Positions 25,101-34,214 of a stretch of 64,000 bases of DNA are shown here, piece by piece. The DNA lies in the NCBI GenBank assembly GCA_027576995.1, contig JANBQC010000086.1, forward strand, positions 1 to 64,000, written 5' to 3'. Source of the stretch: Dimargaris cristalligena. Its lineage: Eukaryota; Kickxellomycota; Dimargaritomycetes; Dimargaritales; Dimargaritaceae. The notes beneath the pieces were generated by a model. That model ran no database searches. It saw only the letters and a program-made list of their open reading frames with translations, and was not told where the DNA came from. Within the stretch, counting starts at the first letter, position 1, and the number at the start of each line of letters is the position of its first letter. The position numbers were made by a program, and so were the translations under genes.

Positions 25101-28100
25101 CAATGGTTCTCTGGTTGGGCACAACCTGACCAATCCGTCGGCTGTCAGTCTTCTTTCCAACCACCACGTGTATATTGGTGGAGGGGGCGCCGGTAATCCA
25201 CCGGCCTCCTCCATGTCTACCAGCGCGGTACCCAGCACTATCAACCAAAATGCGGTTCAACTCGGTGCCCATGACCTGGCCTACATTGAGTTTTCCAAGT
25301 CTCCCAACGGCGAGCTGAAAGGGGTTCAAATCACCCATGGGTCGATTATGCAACAGTGTTTGGCGACTACCCTGCAACTATCCCAAACCACAGACGAGGA
25401 TTTCCAACCGTCCCAACAATCTACCGCTGGGGGTCATGGTAACTCCACTGGAACCAGCGGTGGTGGCGCTAGTGCAGCAGCCTCACCCATCAATAGCACC
25501 ATGCTAGCTGGTACTAAGATCACGGACACTCTGAATCGGACGCTGAACCAGGTGACACGGAATGCCACCCGATCCATGGACGCCTCAGGCAGCCCCCAGG
25601 ACGCCCGGCCGAAACCATCCGACCTTCAAATGAAAAACCGCCATTCGGTGTATACTGCGACAGGGGGCGGCACCACTCAGTCGCTGGGTACAGCCACGGG
25701 AGTTGGAATTGGTGGGGGACCAGCGGGTGGGGCCCACCGTCGCTCCCCCTTTGGAAAGGATAAAAGTTCTGGCGCTTACAACCTCCGGAAGAGTTTAGGC
25801 CACACCTTCGCCCGGATGCCCATCCCGCGTCCCCTAAGCGGAGTCGGCACCCCCGGGCATCGTGATGGAGGGGCTGCCGACCCCATGGATACTTCCATGG
25901 AAGGCGGTGATATGGATGATGACGATATCGTGTCTCCCGCTGGCGATGGGCCAGCCTACTTTAATTCCGTGTCGAGTGCCGGTTCAACCGGTAGACTCCG
26001 CGGCCGCCTTACGCGCCGCCAGGTCGAATCGACTTCCGCCTTGGGCCTGGATAATTATGTGGAAGTTGCCCATGACAGCGCCCAGGTAGTTTTAGTGTCC
26101 CTCGACCCCCGGCAACACTTGGGGCTTCTAATGGGCGGCCTATTGGGGGTGTTTGCCGGCCACCCCACGTTTTTCATGAACTCAAGCGTGCTGGAAATTC
26201 CGGGGGTCTGGATTCATATGATGACCAAGTACCATGTTACAATCGCCGTGGCCGACTACGCGGGCCTGGGCCACGTGCTTTCATCAGCCATTGACGAGCC
26301 CGACTTAATCAACCAGTTCAACCGCAAAGTGTCACCTAATTTGGAACGACTTCACCAAATTATGATTGACGCCATGTACATTGAGCCCGAATTCCACGAG
26401 CAGTTCAACCGCGCCGTCTTACATCCTTTCGGGTGTCCCTACAAATCGATCCAATACACCCAAGGTCGGTCGGTGGTGACCCCCATTCTTTCCCTCCCCG
26501 AACACGGTAGTATCATGATGTGCACGCGTAACATATTCGACGATTACCTGGAAGATGGCCCTGAAACGGAAGAAGATCGTAATAGAAATCGAGCAGACGA
26601 GTCGTCGACTGCCTCCCTCCGGGGCGGACAAGGTGGCCCCCTCTCGCCGAACGAGTTTGGTGGCAGTAGTAGCCAGGGACCTCGGTCCATGGGAACTCCG
26701 GGTGTTCAGTTTTCCGAGAATGTCAAATTTGGCCCTTCCACGTCGTTGTCATTGTCGACACCGGACACCCCCGCCGATGGTGGTCGGGGACCGTTGGATT
26801 CTGATCTTTTCGCCCAAGCTCAACGTGTCAAAGATCATCGTCGGACTCGGTCGGCTCGATTCAAGGAACTCTGGGAATTTACACTGGATCGCGCTGCTCT
26901 TCGCAAGAACCGAGTGGTGGTGGTGCCACCGTCAAACACTTCTACGGGAGCAGCGGGAATGGGTTCCGAGGGTAACCACTCTGCCTTAGGTAGAGCGAAC
27001 GGTGATCACTTACCCGGAGGAGGCGTGGGGGGTGCTGTTGCAGATACGATGATAGGTGGTCAAGAAGCCGCGGCGGGGGGTGATTATACCGATGCACTCA
27101 TGGATCAGTTAATTGCCGATATGAATCGGGACCACTCGCAGATTGCCGGTAGTGCCGGATTGGGGGGAGCTGCCGATGCTCGCCCCAGTAAGTCTCGAGC
27201 TGGCAATGGCATTTCCTTCAGTCCCGACTTGCAATCCCCAACTTCCGATATCTCCTCCGCCCCTGGCGGCGGAATTCCTCGCTCCGAACTCGAAGTGGTC
27301 AAGGTCCACTCCTTCGGTCGTCCGGCGTTTTTAACCAACGTGGTGATTGTCAATCCTAATACCAAGGAGCTTTGCGAGGCTGACCAAGTGGGCGAGATTT
27401 GGATCGATTGTCCCGCGCTTGGGGCCGGGTTTTGGGCCCTCCCTAAATTAAGCCAGGCCATCTTTTACGCTCGTTACCGGTACTATGTGCCTGATACGTC
27501 AGCATCGACGGGACCGGGTAGCCATCATCCAATGGACACGAGCCTAGACGACGGGGGACTGGTCCAGGGCCCACTGGCATCGTCCTCACCCCCCTTCAGC
27601 TCAGCTGACTCATTCTCTGAATCCACTTTACCGATGGTTGAGGCCACTTCCGACCAAACATTCCTACGTTCGGGTTTGATGGGGACTCTGATTAACGGAT
27701 GCTTAGTGGTGCTGGGGGTGTTTGAGGATCGTATCCAGCAGACTTTAATTCCCGAGAAATCCGACGCCGGTCAAGTCGTGGTGTCCGCATTGGATGATAC
27801 TGCAGTCAGTAACTACGACCAGCCTATGGCCATGGATGCCAAAACTCCCCGGCCACCGCCCGTCCAAACTTCTGGCTTATTAAATCCTATGAATGGCATT
27901 CCGGAAGTCCTTGACCGCGACCTTGACCCCGAACCGTGCCTCTTCTTCCATTACCGCCGCGACGTGGTCCACACCGTTAAGAACAATATCAGTCTCGTCG
28001 GTGAATGCACTGCTTTTGAACTATTCGTCAACGATTCCTACCTGCCTGTTTTTCTGGTGGAAACCCGCGCTTCTGAGTCCGATATGCCCCGACTGTGTGA

Positions 28101-30888
28101 CGATGTTTACGCGGTCCTGGTGGAGCGCCACTATTTGTACCCCTACGCCGTCTGTGCCTGCGCGACGGATGCCCTGCCCCGTGCTTACGAATACGGTAAG
28201 CGGGTTGTCAATGCCCACCTATGCCAGACCCGTTTCGAAAAGGGCGCCATTGCCATTGGCTATTCGCGACTGAGCTTCAATCGCATTGCGCTGAATATTC
28301 CTACTCTGCAGGACTTGGCTAATATGGATATCAACAACCGGTTCCCGCCTGCCGGGGGCATGGTTATGGCACAGGACGGGTCGGGGCAATTGCACGACCC
28401 CAACGCCTATGGACGGTGGTTGCAACATACTAGTTTGGAACTTAGCCTTCCCAGTACAGACGAACGCACTGGTCGTGATTTGCAGCAGTTTACCAATGTC
28501 GTAGAGGTTCTCAACTGGCGGGCCACTGTCGCTCCCTCCGAAATCGCCCTCACGTATTTCGAGGGCAAGAAACGTAATTCGTTAGCAACGGGCTCGCCTA
28601 CGACTACCGTCACCTTCCATAAATTGGTCCAGAAAGTGGCCAGCTTGGTGCAATATCTGACTGACAAGAATGGGATTCGCCAGGGCGACCACGTTATTGC
28701 CATGTTACCCGTGGAACCCGAATTAGTCTACGCCATTCACGCCTGTTTGGCTATTGGTGCAGTTGTGATCCCTCTAGCCATCCCGGATGAGAAATGGATT
28801 CAGGAAGATTTGGTGCAGTTTATGGATGCTGTACAGCAGTTCAACGTTCACCACTTGCTGGTGAATACCGAGGTGGACTTGATGTTCAAATCCAAGCCAT
28901 TCCAACGGTTTACCCGCGGCCTGAACCGGATTAATGTGTCCAAATGTCCAAAGGCCCATAAATCCGGCGGTTTCTTGGGGGGTAAGACGGCTCCGCTCAC
29001 CCTCAACCCGGTTCGCACCTCGGGATCCCCCACTCATGTTGCTCTAATCACCGCTTGCCCGCCTGGCCCCGATGATGTTCACCCGCAGTTTGTGAAGCTA
29101 TCCCACGGCAATATGCTCGCCTTCTGTCGCCAACTGAGGAGTGATTTCCAGATGCCCGCGGGTCACCCCGTACTTGCTTCCACCCGCTGCTACTACGGCT
29201 ACGGTCTCCTGCAGCTCGCCATCTTGGGTATCTTTAACGGCTGCAACACTATCCTGTATCCGTATGCGGATTTCCTCGAACAACCCCACCACTGGTTTGA
29301 GCTACTCCAGCGGTACAAGGTCAAGGACGCTTTGGCGACCTACACCATGTTTGAACGAGCCGTGAGCCGCATGAGCTACTCGGATAATCGCACGTTTACT
29401 CTGCATAATTTGCGTAATTTGAGCGTTGTACTCGACGACCGGGCCATCCCCGCATACTACACCTCCCTAGCCGGTTATTTCCTCTCCAACCGACTGGAAG
29501 AGACCGCCATTAATAATTTGTATTCACATCCCATGAACGCTGTAGTCAGTACACGCGCCTACATGGGTATTAAAGCCGCCACGCTCCGGCTCTGCCTTAC
29601 CCGTCTTCGCCGTGGCCGGGCCGTTGCCCTTAGTAACGACGACCGGGATAGTCCTGCCTTGCTCATTCAGGATAGCGGTAAGGTAGCGAGCAATTCCATG
29701 GTGGCGGTGGTCAATCCTTACACCCGCCAAATTTGCGTGTCGGGTGAAATTGGCGAAATCTGGGTGTATAGCCTGGGTAATGCCGTGGGGTATAGTCATA
29801 AACTGAGGGTCGATAGTACGTCGGCGGTGCTACCGCCTAGTCTCACTCAACCACCCGCCATGGGCTCAACCGGGGCTGGAACCAGTGGGGGTGGAAGTCA
29901 AAAACCCCTGATTTCCGGCACCCATTTCCGTGGGGAGGTCGAACTGGGCACTTCCCAAATTATGGACTACATCCAAGGGGGTGATCCTCAATATGCCTAC
30001 GTGCGAACCGGTGACCTCGGTTTCCTCTATATTGACCCGACATCGGGCACCAGTGTAGTCAACGGGGTCCCTGAAGAGCCTCTGTTGTACGTTCTCGGCC
30101 GCATGTGCGATTCGTTCCAAACGGCCAATGGTGGCCTGACCTACTTTGTCCCCGACGTTGAATTGACCGTCGAACGGGCCCATCCCCTTCTAGAAAACAA
30201 CGGCTGTGTCTTGTTCCGAACCCGCACGAAGGGTCCCGGAAAGGTGAATCAGATTACCGTCCATAATAATCAGGCATCAATTCGACCGACTATTTCGTAT
30301 CCCGCCGGCAACGATAGCACCAGCGGTCGCACCTCTACGAGTGGTGCAGTCGGTGGTGGCCACGGCCACGGCGTTGGTATGAGCGGACATTTTTCCATTT
30401 CTGAGCATATGGCGGGTGCGTCCAAGAGCCGCTATTCCGTCGCATCAACAAATTCGGATTTCCAAGGGTTTGCCCCACCACCGCATTTCAATGAATACGG
30501 AGTATCCAACCGCTCATCGGCCTCCTTCCATCCGCCCGGCGCCGGCGGACACGGTAGCCATGGTCCCAGCCATGGACATCCTAATCGGCCTGCCCCTACT
30601 TCTATTCAACAGCCGCTGCCCCCACCCGACAATCGCGAGCGCCTCGTGGTAGTCGCTTCCGTTCTTCGCTATACCGAAACGGACATTTGCCATGTGGCTA
30701 ATTTAGCCCCCTTGGTTATCGACGCGGTCCTAGAAGAGCATAATTTGGTTCTTGATGAATTATTGTTTATTCCGGCCTCTACGATTCCGAAATCCCGGAC
30801 CCATGAGAAACGCCGGTCGTGGGTTAAGCGGGTGTATGAAGATGGGCCAATTAATGTTTTGTCCCGACATGTCATTACCCCGCCTTAG
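22150..30888 (+). CDS. DIP2: DIP2/Cps1-like protein with two FAAL-type adenylation domains
   Basis: This is a 2,912-residue relative of animal DIP2, yeast Cmr2, fission-yeast Mug62 and Cochliobolus CPS1. The family is linked to acyl-lipid and diacylglycerol balance; a precise reaction is not shown by sequence. Residues 1-57 are a DMAP1-binding domain. About 60-750 are Ser/Pro-rich and likely disordered. The first adenylation-like domain spans roughly 790-2040, with LKGVQITH near 1057 and VGEIWIDCP near 1747, and contains several hundred residues of Gly/Ser-rich inserts. Its RTGDLG position reads RSGLMG, a change usual for DIP2 domain 1. The second domain (about 2110-2912) keeps GEIGEIWVYS near 2533 and RTGDLGFL near 2619. 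The ATG context is accctccATGG. There is no intron, which is notable for an 8.7-kb frame. Usual family length is about 1,400-1,800 residues. Confidence 0.93.
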   Translation: MDDPYDLDIEGVRLADLPYFYRSALTELKQDLDEGDITQKGFQKKRRQILLTYLRGQQYAEQSVRSDLSPTSLTRPADHGSFALSSSTAPAPSELSPAAPLVTYSPALSATTHTGPYASYSSRPLSSHNSSPSTTTSPNLAGLDFDILLNHISDIPSRSSSLLRTASTNRARPPPPARAASSAQPPAQMSDLYSPIDIYAGTRKSPQGLPPPGLLEDSAISGADSQASGSTPASQPSETRPYPRASSPAFPQSHSSPRKAPPPSDPPPQAPLSNPLNVHHLSPPAKGLSDDQDWDDTPILPTPPPRPSRLSSSPSPLGITPPRPPRSRQRSVNTENLQRAVHVSDPGPVSPTAFSSRKPSDPPKPFPRLPDEADPDGFVDRGRREGSRLARRPSITYSYNLDDMNQQIEDLILDPTVPAWSEASSISSPRDSGSPPPIMTLSSPPSEKSNYATPQLDPASLLPRGSRAASLTSETGDSRPPSSPSRARQVASASGLRVITNLSSQDLSTPPVARPVQPQPQTQSQPPRQPPPLTMPVPSTGDIDSLVYHLPGTAPRQLRIANLPDASDSSSDSDTGPTTPVRKQNPGVGVRSSPSRPPRFVPPQHLTTSEIHIQRKLTPRNVVNGSVSDSDSDSDDYNAGSRMAPRRPTNPSEPGPPMSIALKGNQSGMLAKVSNGPGPTNPLATGAASASTATSLTTTAQDTAVTNPTINYFNLRAPASPSRSQEAAVDSVTQPADPAQSQPLGADSLPKTDWIADKVQDELLRALRPPKPPTFQVQSHSVARNIPAGAYSPGLKFLMDNFTSLPGLLKYRAIQTPKTLAYMGIDNKGKEGMSITWQRLYQRTERIVKLLRNKGVVCKGDRVALVYRKSEVIDFLVAFYGVMSAGMCAVPMVATDSLAEMIDILNVTQTRVVLTTDLNIKVLTRDLAQAGVPAPGNNSSNNRASSGGSAFPSGWPADIEWVKTNDLGGATTSYSTASPSIPRTNGSLVGHNLTNPSAVSLLSNHHVYIGGGGAGNPPASSMSTSAVPSTINQNAVQLGAHDLAYIEFSKSPNGELKGVQITHGSIMQQCLATTLQLSQTTDEDFQPSQQSTAGGHGNSTGTSGGGASAAASPINSTMLAGTKITDTLNRTLNQVTRNATRSMDASGSPQDARPKPSDLQMKNRHSVYTATGGGTTQSLGTATGVGIGGGPAGGAHRRSPFGKDKSSGAYNLRKSLGHTFARMPIPRPLSGVGTPGHRDGGAADPMDTSMEGGDMDDDDIVSPAGDGPAYFNSVSSAGSTGRLRGRLTRRQVESTSALGLDNYVEVAHDSAQVVLVSLDPRQHLGLLMGGLLGVFAGHPTFFMNSSVLEIPGVWIHMMTKYHVTIAVADYAGLGHVLSSAIDEPDLINQFNRKVSPNLERLHQIMIDAMYIEPEFHEQFNRAVLHPFGCPYKSIQYTQGRSVVTPILSLPEHGSIMMCTRNIFDDYLEDGPETEEDRNRNRADESSTASLRGGQGGPLSPNEFGGSSSQGPRSMGTPGVQFSENVKFGPSTSLSLSTPDTPADGGRGPLDSDLFAQAQRVKDHRRTRSARFKELWEFTLDRAALRKNRVVVVPPSNTSTGAAGMGSEGNHSALGRANGDHLPGGGVGGAVADTMIGGQEAAAGGDYTDALMDQLIADMNRDHSQIAGSAGLGGAADARPSKSRAGNGISFSPDLQSPTSDISSAPGGGIPRSELEVVKVHSFGRPAFLTNVVIVNPNTKELCEADQVGEIWIDCPALGAGFWALPKLSQAIFYARYRYYVPDTSASTGPGSHHPMDTSLDDGGLVQGPLASSSPPFSSADSFSESTLPMVEATSDQTFLRSGLMGTLINGCLVVLGVFEDRIQQTLIPEKSDAGQVVVSALDDTAVSNYDQPMAMDAKTPRPPPVQTSGLLNPMNGIPEVLDRDLDPEPCLFFHYRRDVVHTVKNNISLVGECTAFELFVNDSYLPVFLVETRASESDMPRLCDDVYAVLVERHYLYPYAVCACATDALPRAYEYGKRVVNAHLCQTRFEKGAIAIGYSRLSFNRIALNIPTLQDLANMDINNRFPPAGGMVMAQDGSGQLHDPNAYGRWLQHTSLELSLPSTDERTGRDLQQFTNVVEVLNWRATVAPSEIALTYFEGKKRNSLATGSPTTTVTFHKLVQKVASLVQYLTDKNGIRQGDHVIAMLPVEPELVYAIHACLAIGAVVIPLAIPDEKWIQEDLVQFMDAVQQFNVHHLLVNTEVDLMFKSKPFQRFTRGLNRINVSKCPKAHKSGGFLGGKTAPLTLNPVRTSGSPTHVALITACPPGPDDVHPQFVKLSHGNMLAFCRQLRSDFQMPAGHPVLASTRCYYGYGLLQLAILGIFNGCNTILYPYADFLEQPHHWFELLQRYKVKDALATYTMFERAVSRMSYSDNRTFTLHNLRNLSVVLDDRAIPAYYTSLAGYFLSNRLEETAINNLYSHPMNAVVSTRAYMGIKAATLRLCLTRLRRGRAVALSNDDRDSPALLIQDSGKVASNSMVAVVNPYTRQICVSGEIGEIWVYSLGNAVGYSHKLRVDSTSAVLPPSLTQPPAMGSTGAGTSGGGSQKPLISGTHFRGEVELGTSQIMDYIQGGDPQYAYVRTGDLGFLYIDPTSGTSVVNGVPEEPLLYVLGRMCDSFQTANGGLTYFVPDVELTVERAHPLLENNGCVLFRTRTKGPGKVNQITVHNNQASIRPTISYPAGNDSTSGRTSTSGAVGGGHGHGVGMSGHFSISEHMAGASKSRYSVASTNSDFQGFAPPPHFNEYGVSNRSSASFHPPGAGGHGSHGPSHGHPNRPAPTSIQQPLPPPDNRERLVVVASVLRYTETDICHVANLAPLVIDAVLEEHNLVLDELLFIPASTIPKSRTHEKRRSWVKRVYEDGPINVLSRHVITPP

Positions 30889-31733
30889 TCTAAATATACT
30901 TTTTTATTTGATGCTCCCGCCCCTTTATGCGTGAAATTTGGGGACCAATATTAACGCTATGCTAGGCTGCCGCGTTTTTTATTGAATCATTTTATCTTCC
31001 TTCCTAAAAATTCCCCCCTCCCCCTTGTTACATAGATTACTATTATTACTTTTTTGCAAAGTTGCTCACTTAAGTTTAGATATTTGCAACAACACATTAT
31101 AACCAAGCCTTAGAGACATTGGCCCGGCCATAGCTTCTCCTCTACTTTATTACCCTCTTATTATTCTTATTATTTCAATATTTTAATCATACATAGTACC
31201 CGTCTGTTCAATGATGATTTTGCTAAGGTCCTTCTATATCACCTCTCGTGATCATCCCATTTTTCTATTATCCGTGGATGCCGCCTCGCGCCTTAAGAAC
31301 TGAGGAATTACATACTTTTAATATTTAGGTATCATTTATAGTATTGCAACGTACAAATAACCAATCAATATATATGTTTTATTGGCTTAATCTTCCACGG
31401 AACGTATTTTATTTGAGAGAGACCATGTTAGAAAACATCGACGGTGAGTGTTCGATATGTTTTTATATACATATTTTTACGATTGTAACAGTAGGAAATG
31501 GATCAGAGTGTGGAAAACCAAAAACAAAGTTAGACATCATTTTTCAAAAAGGAACATACAAGAAGCGAGGACGATATATATAGTGATGTAGTGGCATGTA
31601 AAAAAATATATACAAATGACATCAAAAAAAAGGGAGCGTGGTTTTAAATCTGTACAGCTCGAAGATTTCTATATAATAGAGTGTGTGCTGAAGATGGGGT
31701 TTAGTTTCATTCGCGTTGATCTGGGTTTTGGTT
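30889..31733. other. Convergent gap between DIP2 and the repeat protein gene
   Basis: An A/T-rich stretch of 845 bp holding the 3' ends of both neighbours. No gene is seen. A TTTATT (31378-31383) could be a minus-strand poly(A) signal, but it lies about 350 bp past the stop. Confidence 0.6.
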
Positions 31734-32417
31734 TTAGTTCTGACCCTCGTCTTCACTGTCCCACTCACTCCACTCGCCGTCATCATCGCCGCTGTAGTCA
31801 TTGTCGCTGTAGTCTTCTTCCTGGTCGTGGTCGCGGCGGTAGGCCTGCTGTTCGATATCTTCGCCGCCGCGGTTGCGGCCGTGGTCGTAGCTGCGGCGGT
31901 AGAGAGCCTGACCATCCCACTCATCTTCCTCCTGGCTATCCCATTCATCCTCCTCCTCTTGACCCTCGCCTTCGTAATCGTGGTCGTGGCCGTGGCTGTG
32001 GTCGCGGCGGTAGAGAGCCTGGCCAATGCCGCTATTTTCCTCCCGGTTGTCCCACTCATAATCTTCCTGGTCTTCGCCTTCGTAGTCGTAATAATGGCGG
32101 TAGAGAGCCTGGTCAGGAGTGGCTTCGTTCTCCTCCTGGTTGACCCATTCGTCATCCCAGCTAGGGAGTTCTTCGCCACCATCTTCGTTATCTTCGACTT
32201 CCCCACGATGGTCGAAGCGTTGGAAACCGGTCGTCAAACCATCCCGTTTGATATGCTGGTGTTGGTGCTCCGTCGGAGTCGACAGGTCACCAGTCAGACT
32301 CGCCTTCGGGTTAGTGGCATCAATGGCAGTGACGGTAGACTGAGAATGGGCCACGGGGGCGGAGTGGACCAGTGCGGTGTGAAGCACGAGAAGCAAAGCA
32401 GCGATGGAGACCTTCAT
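31734..32417 (-). CDS. Secreted acidic repeat protein, candidate Kex2-processed precursor
   Basis: I do not recognise this 227-residue protein as a member of a named family. Residues 1-20 form a signal peptide (MKVSIAALLL, ending VHSA). After it come a KR pair (57-58) and three copies of a ~20-residue unit, at about 88-107, 119-138 and 157-175. Each has E-W-(V/D)-(N/S)-(Q/R)-E-E and ends Q-A-L-Y-R, followed by R or H. A shorter fourth signal, QAYRR, is at 191-195. Dibasic sites at 137-138, 174-175 and 194-195 would release peptides of about 37, 20 and 32 residues rich in Asp, Glu, Tyr, Trp and His. This layout fits fungal Kex2-processed repeat proteins. A TATA element lies 174 bp upstream. 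No tailoring enzyme such as a UstY-type oxidase is seen nearby. It is convergent with DIP2. An acidic secreted protein that is not cleaved remains possible. Confidence 0.7.
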   Translation of the reverse strand: MKVSIAALLLVLHTALVHSAPVAHSQSTVTAIDATNPKASLTGDLSTPTEHQHQHIKRDGLTTGFQRFDHRGEVEDNEDGGEELPSWDDEWVNQEENEATPDQALYRHYYDYEGEDQEDYEWDNREENSGIGQALYRRDHSHGHDHDYEGEGQEEEDEWDSQEEDEWDGQALYRRSYDHGRNRGGEDIEQQAYRRDHDQEEDYSDNDYSGDDDGEWSEWDSEDEGQN

Positions 32418-34214
32418 GGTGACAGGAAAATCAATGGACTTTCAGTAGTGGTGTAAAAATAAAATAGAGGTGCAATATTCCCAAGGAACAATCTGGGGGA
32501 GATGGATTTGTTGGTTGCTGAGGGCTCAAGAGAGATAGGATGGAAGATGAAGCGGATGATGTTGAAAATAAAGGACGCGGGGTTCCGGGTTTATATAGGC
32601 ACGGTGCGATATCAGGGTTGGCATGTTACTGCTAGCTATTAGAACCTCTATGCCTCACTCCGGATAGCCTTGGCTGACTTCGTTGAAGTAAGTGGCCGAC
32701 AAGTGGAAACGTAGGGTATTTTTACTTGGAGGCGTCATTTCGTTCATTATGGACTTCTATTTATAGGAGACCCGCGAGATCGCATGGCAAAGCCGCTAAA
32801 ATTACGGCATCGGTAATACGGAAGCTGTTCGGTGATCGGCCTGTGCACCCCGACTACTGTCACCGCCGAAGACTCAGCCGAGGCCCCTCTTCCACTTCGG
32901 CGTTACATGCACTGCATCATTGGGAATTCTTAGTGGGGCATCAGTTTCCGATTATTATACACTATATATATATATATAATAGAGCGCGGACTTTAGGGCG
33001 AGGGTAGACTACACAGCCTTGGCCGATTGGTCACACTTTCGGGCTAACTTAATCCCGACTTTCGCGGACAGTCTATGACCTACTTCCTTTTCTCCACGGC
33101 TTATCACAGGTGGGGTTTTTTAACCGTCCGAGGCCCTAGGGCTCACCGATAATGTTCTAAATATCCATTCGGCTACCCGTATCCCCGCTAAAATAATGCT
33201 CCAGACTACTGATGGGAAGTAAACCATACTATCTAGGGGCTCTTCTAAGGTAAGGGTCAGGGCCTTTGCGGCTATATGGCATATAATGGGCCGCCTACTA
33301 TATTCCATTAGATAAGTCCACCTGGTAGTTTGAGTATTTGGCTATCATGCCGCTCCACATATTTTCGGTTAGTATTATCATATCCTCCTTTCCTTAATTC
33401 CCCTTTAGTCTATTGATTTGGGCTTGTCAGTACATGAACCCGGACATTCATTGAGACGAACTTAACACAGTTCATCCACACCGCGCGACAACCCATTCTG
33501 TACCACCCACCACATCTTTTATAGTAAGTGGAATGGCCCTGTGAGCCGCTTTACACATGGGCGGTCTCTCGGAGGTGCTAGTTGGCAACATCGTTGACAT
33601 TCTAGCCGCAAACCTCTTAGCCTCGCCCTATCGCCCTGGTCTAACTCTGGAGCGCTTATCGCAATGGAAGTGGTCAAAGAGGATGGCTAGTTCCAGTCAA
33701 ACGGGCCGATTAAGAATGAGGGCATGGCTCTTGGAAAGCAAGTGAGTCGGTCGATACTGGCCTGTCCCCCCCCCTCCCTATGCAACATTACAAATCTATT
33801 ATAGCCAATTAGGCAACTATTGTATTAGCGTAATGCTTCTGCAGGGAGGGAGCCACACACACAGGCCTCGTCTTCCTAGGCCACGGGTAAGAAAAGCGTC
33901 CGATGTCAATTATCTAGGCACTGGTGGTTTGTTAAGTGAAGAACGGCCTTTAGTCCGACGGAGGAATCCCCTCCAAGTTGGCCACATGCTGGACAACCCT
34001 GGGGGAACTGAGGCCCCAATGACCAGCAGGACAGGTTAGGGGACCTCATTGTGCCATCCAATAGTATCCTTTCAACGTTGGTTCCCATTCCCATTTACGC
34101 TATTCACCTTTGCATTTACATACTCTAACACTATTTTCCATTGCTATTGCATATGGGCAGTCAATTTTTCACCCACTCTTAGACAACATCTCTCCTGAGA
34201 AGCCTGTTATCGCA
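32418..34214. other. Divergent gap between repeat protein and SCFD2-like genes
   Basis: A 1.8-kb region with a short TA run near 32964 and only short frames lacking protein-like features. It should contain the promoters of both neighbours. Nothing else is supported. Confidence 0.6.
32591..32597 (-). promoter_or_regulatory. TATA box of the secreted repeat protein gene
   Basis: On the minus strand this reads TATATAA within GCCTATATAAACCC, 174 bp before the ATG at 32417. No other good TATA lies nearer. Confidence 0.55.

Noticed and set aside
31622..32206. Minus-strand 194-codon Thr/Ala/Lys-rich repeat frame
   Set aside because: It is a shifted frame of the secreted repeat protein, begins at GTG, has no signal peptide, and its repetition follows from the real repeats.
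31716..32456. Plus-strand 246-codon frame of extreme hydrophobicity, like a membrane protein
   Set aside because: It starts at TTG and is antisense to the acidic repeat protein. Asp/Glu/Asn codons read backward give Val/Leu/Ile/Phe, so the hydrophobicity is an artefact.
34110..34214. Possible N-terminal extension of the SCFD2-like protein
   Set aside because: The upstream start is TTG, and family alignment begins near the ATG at 34215.
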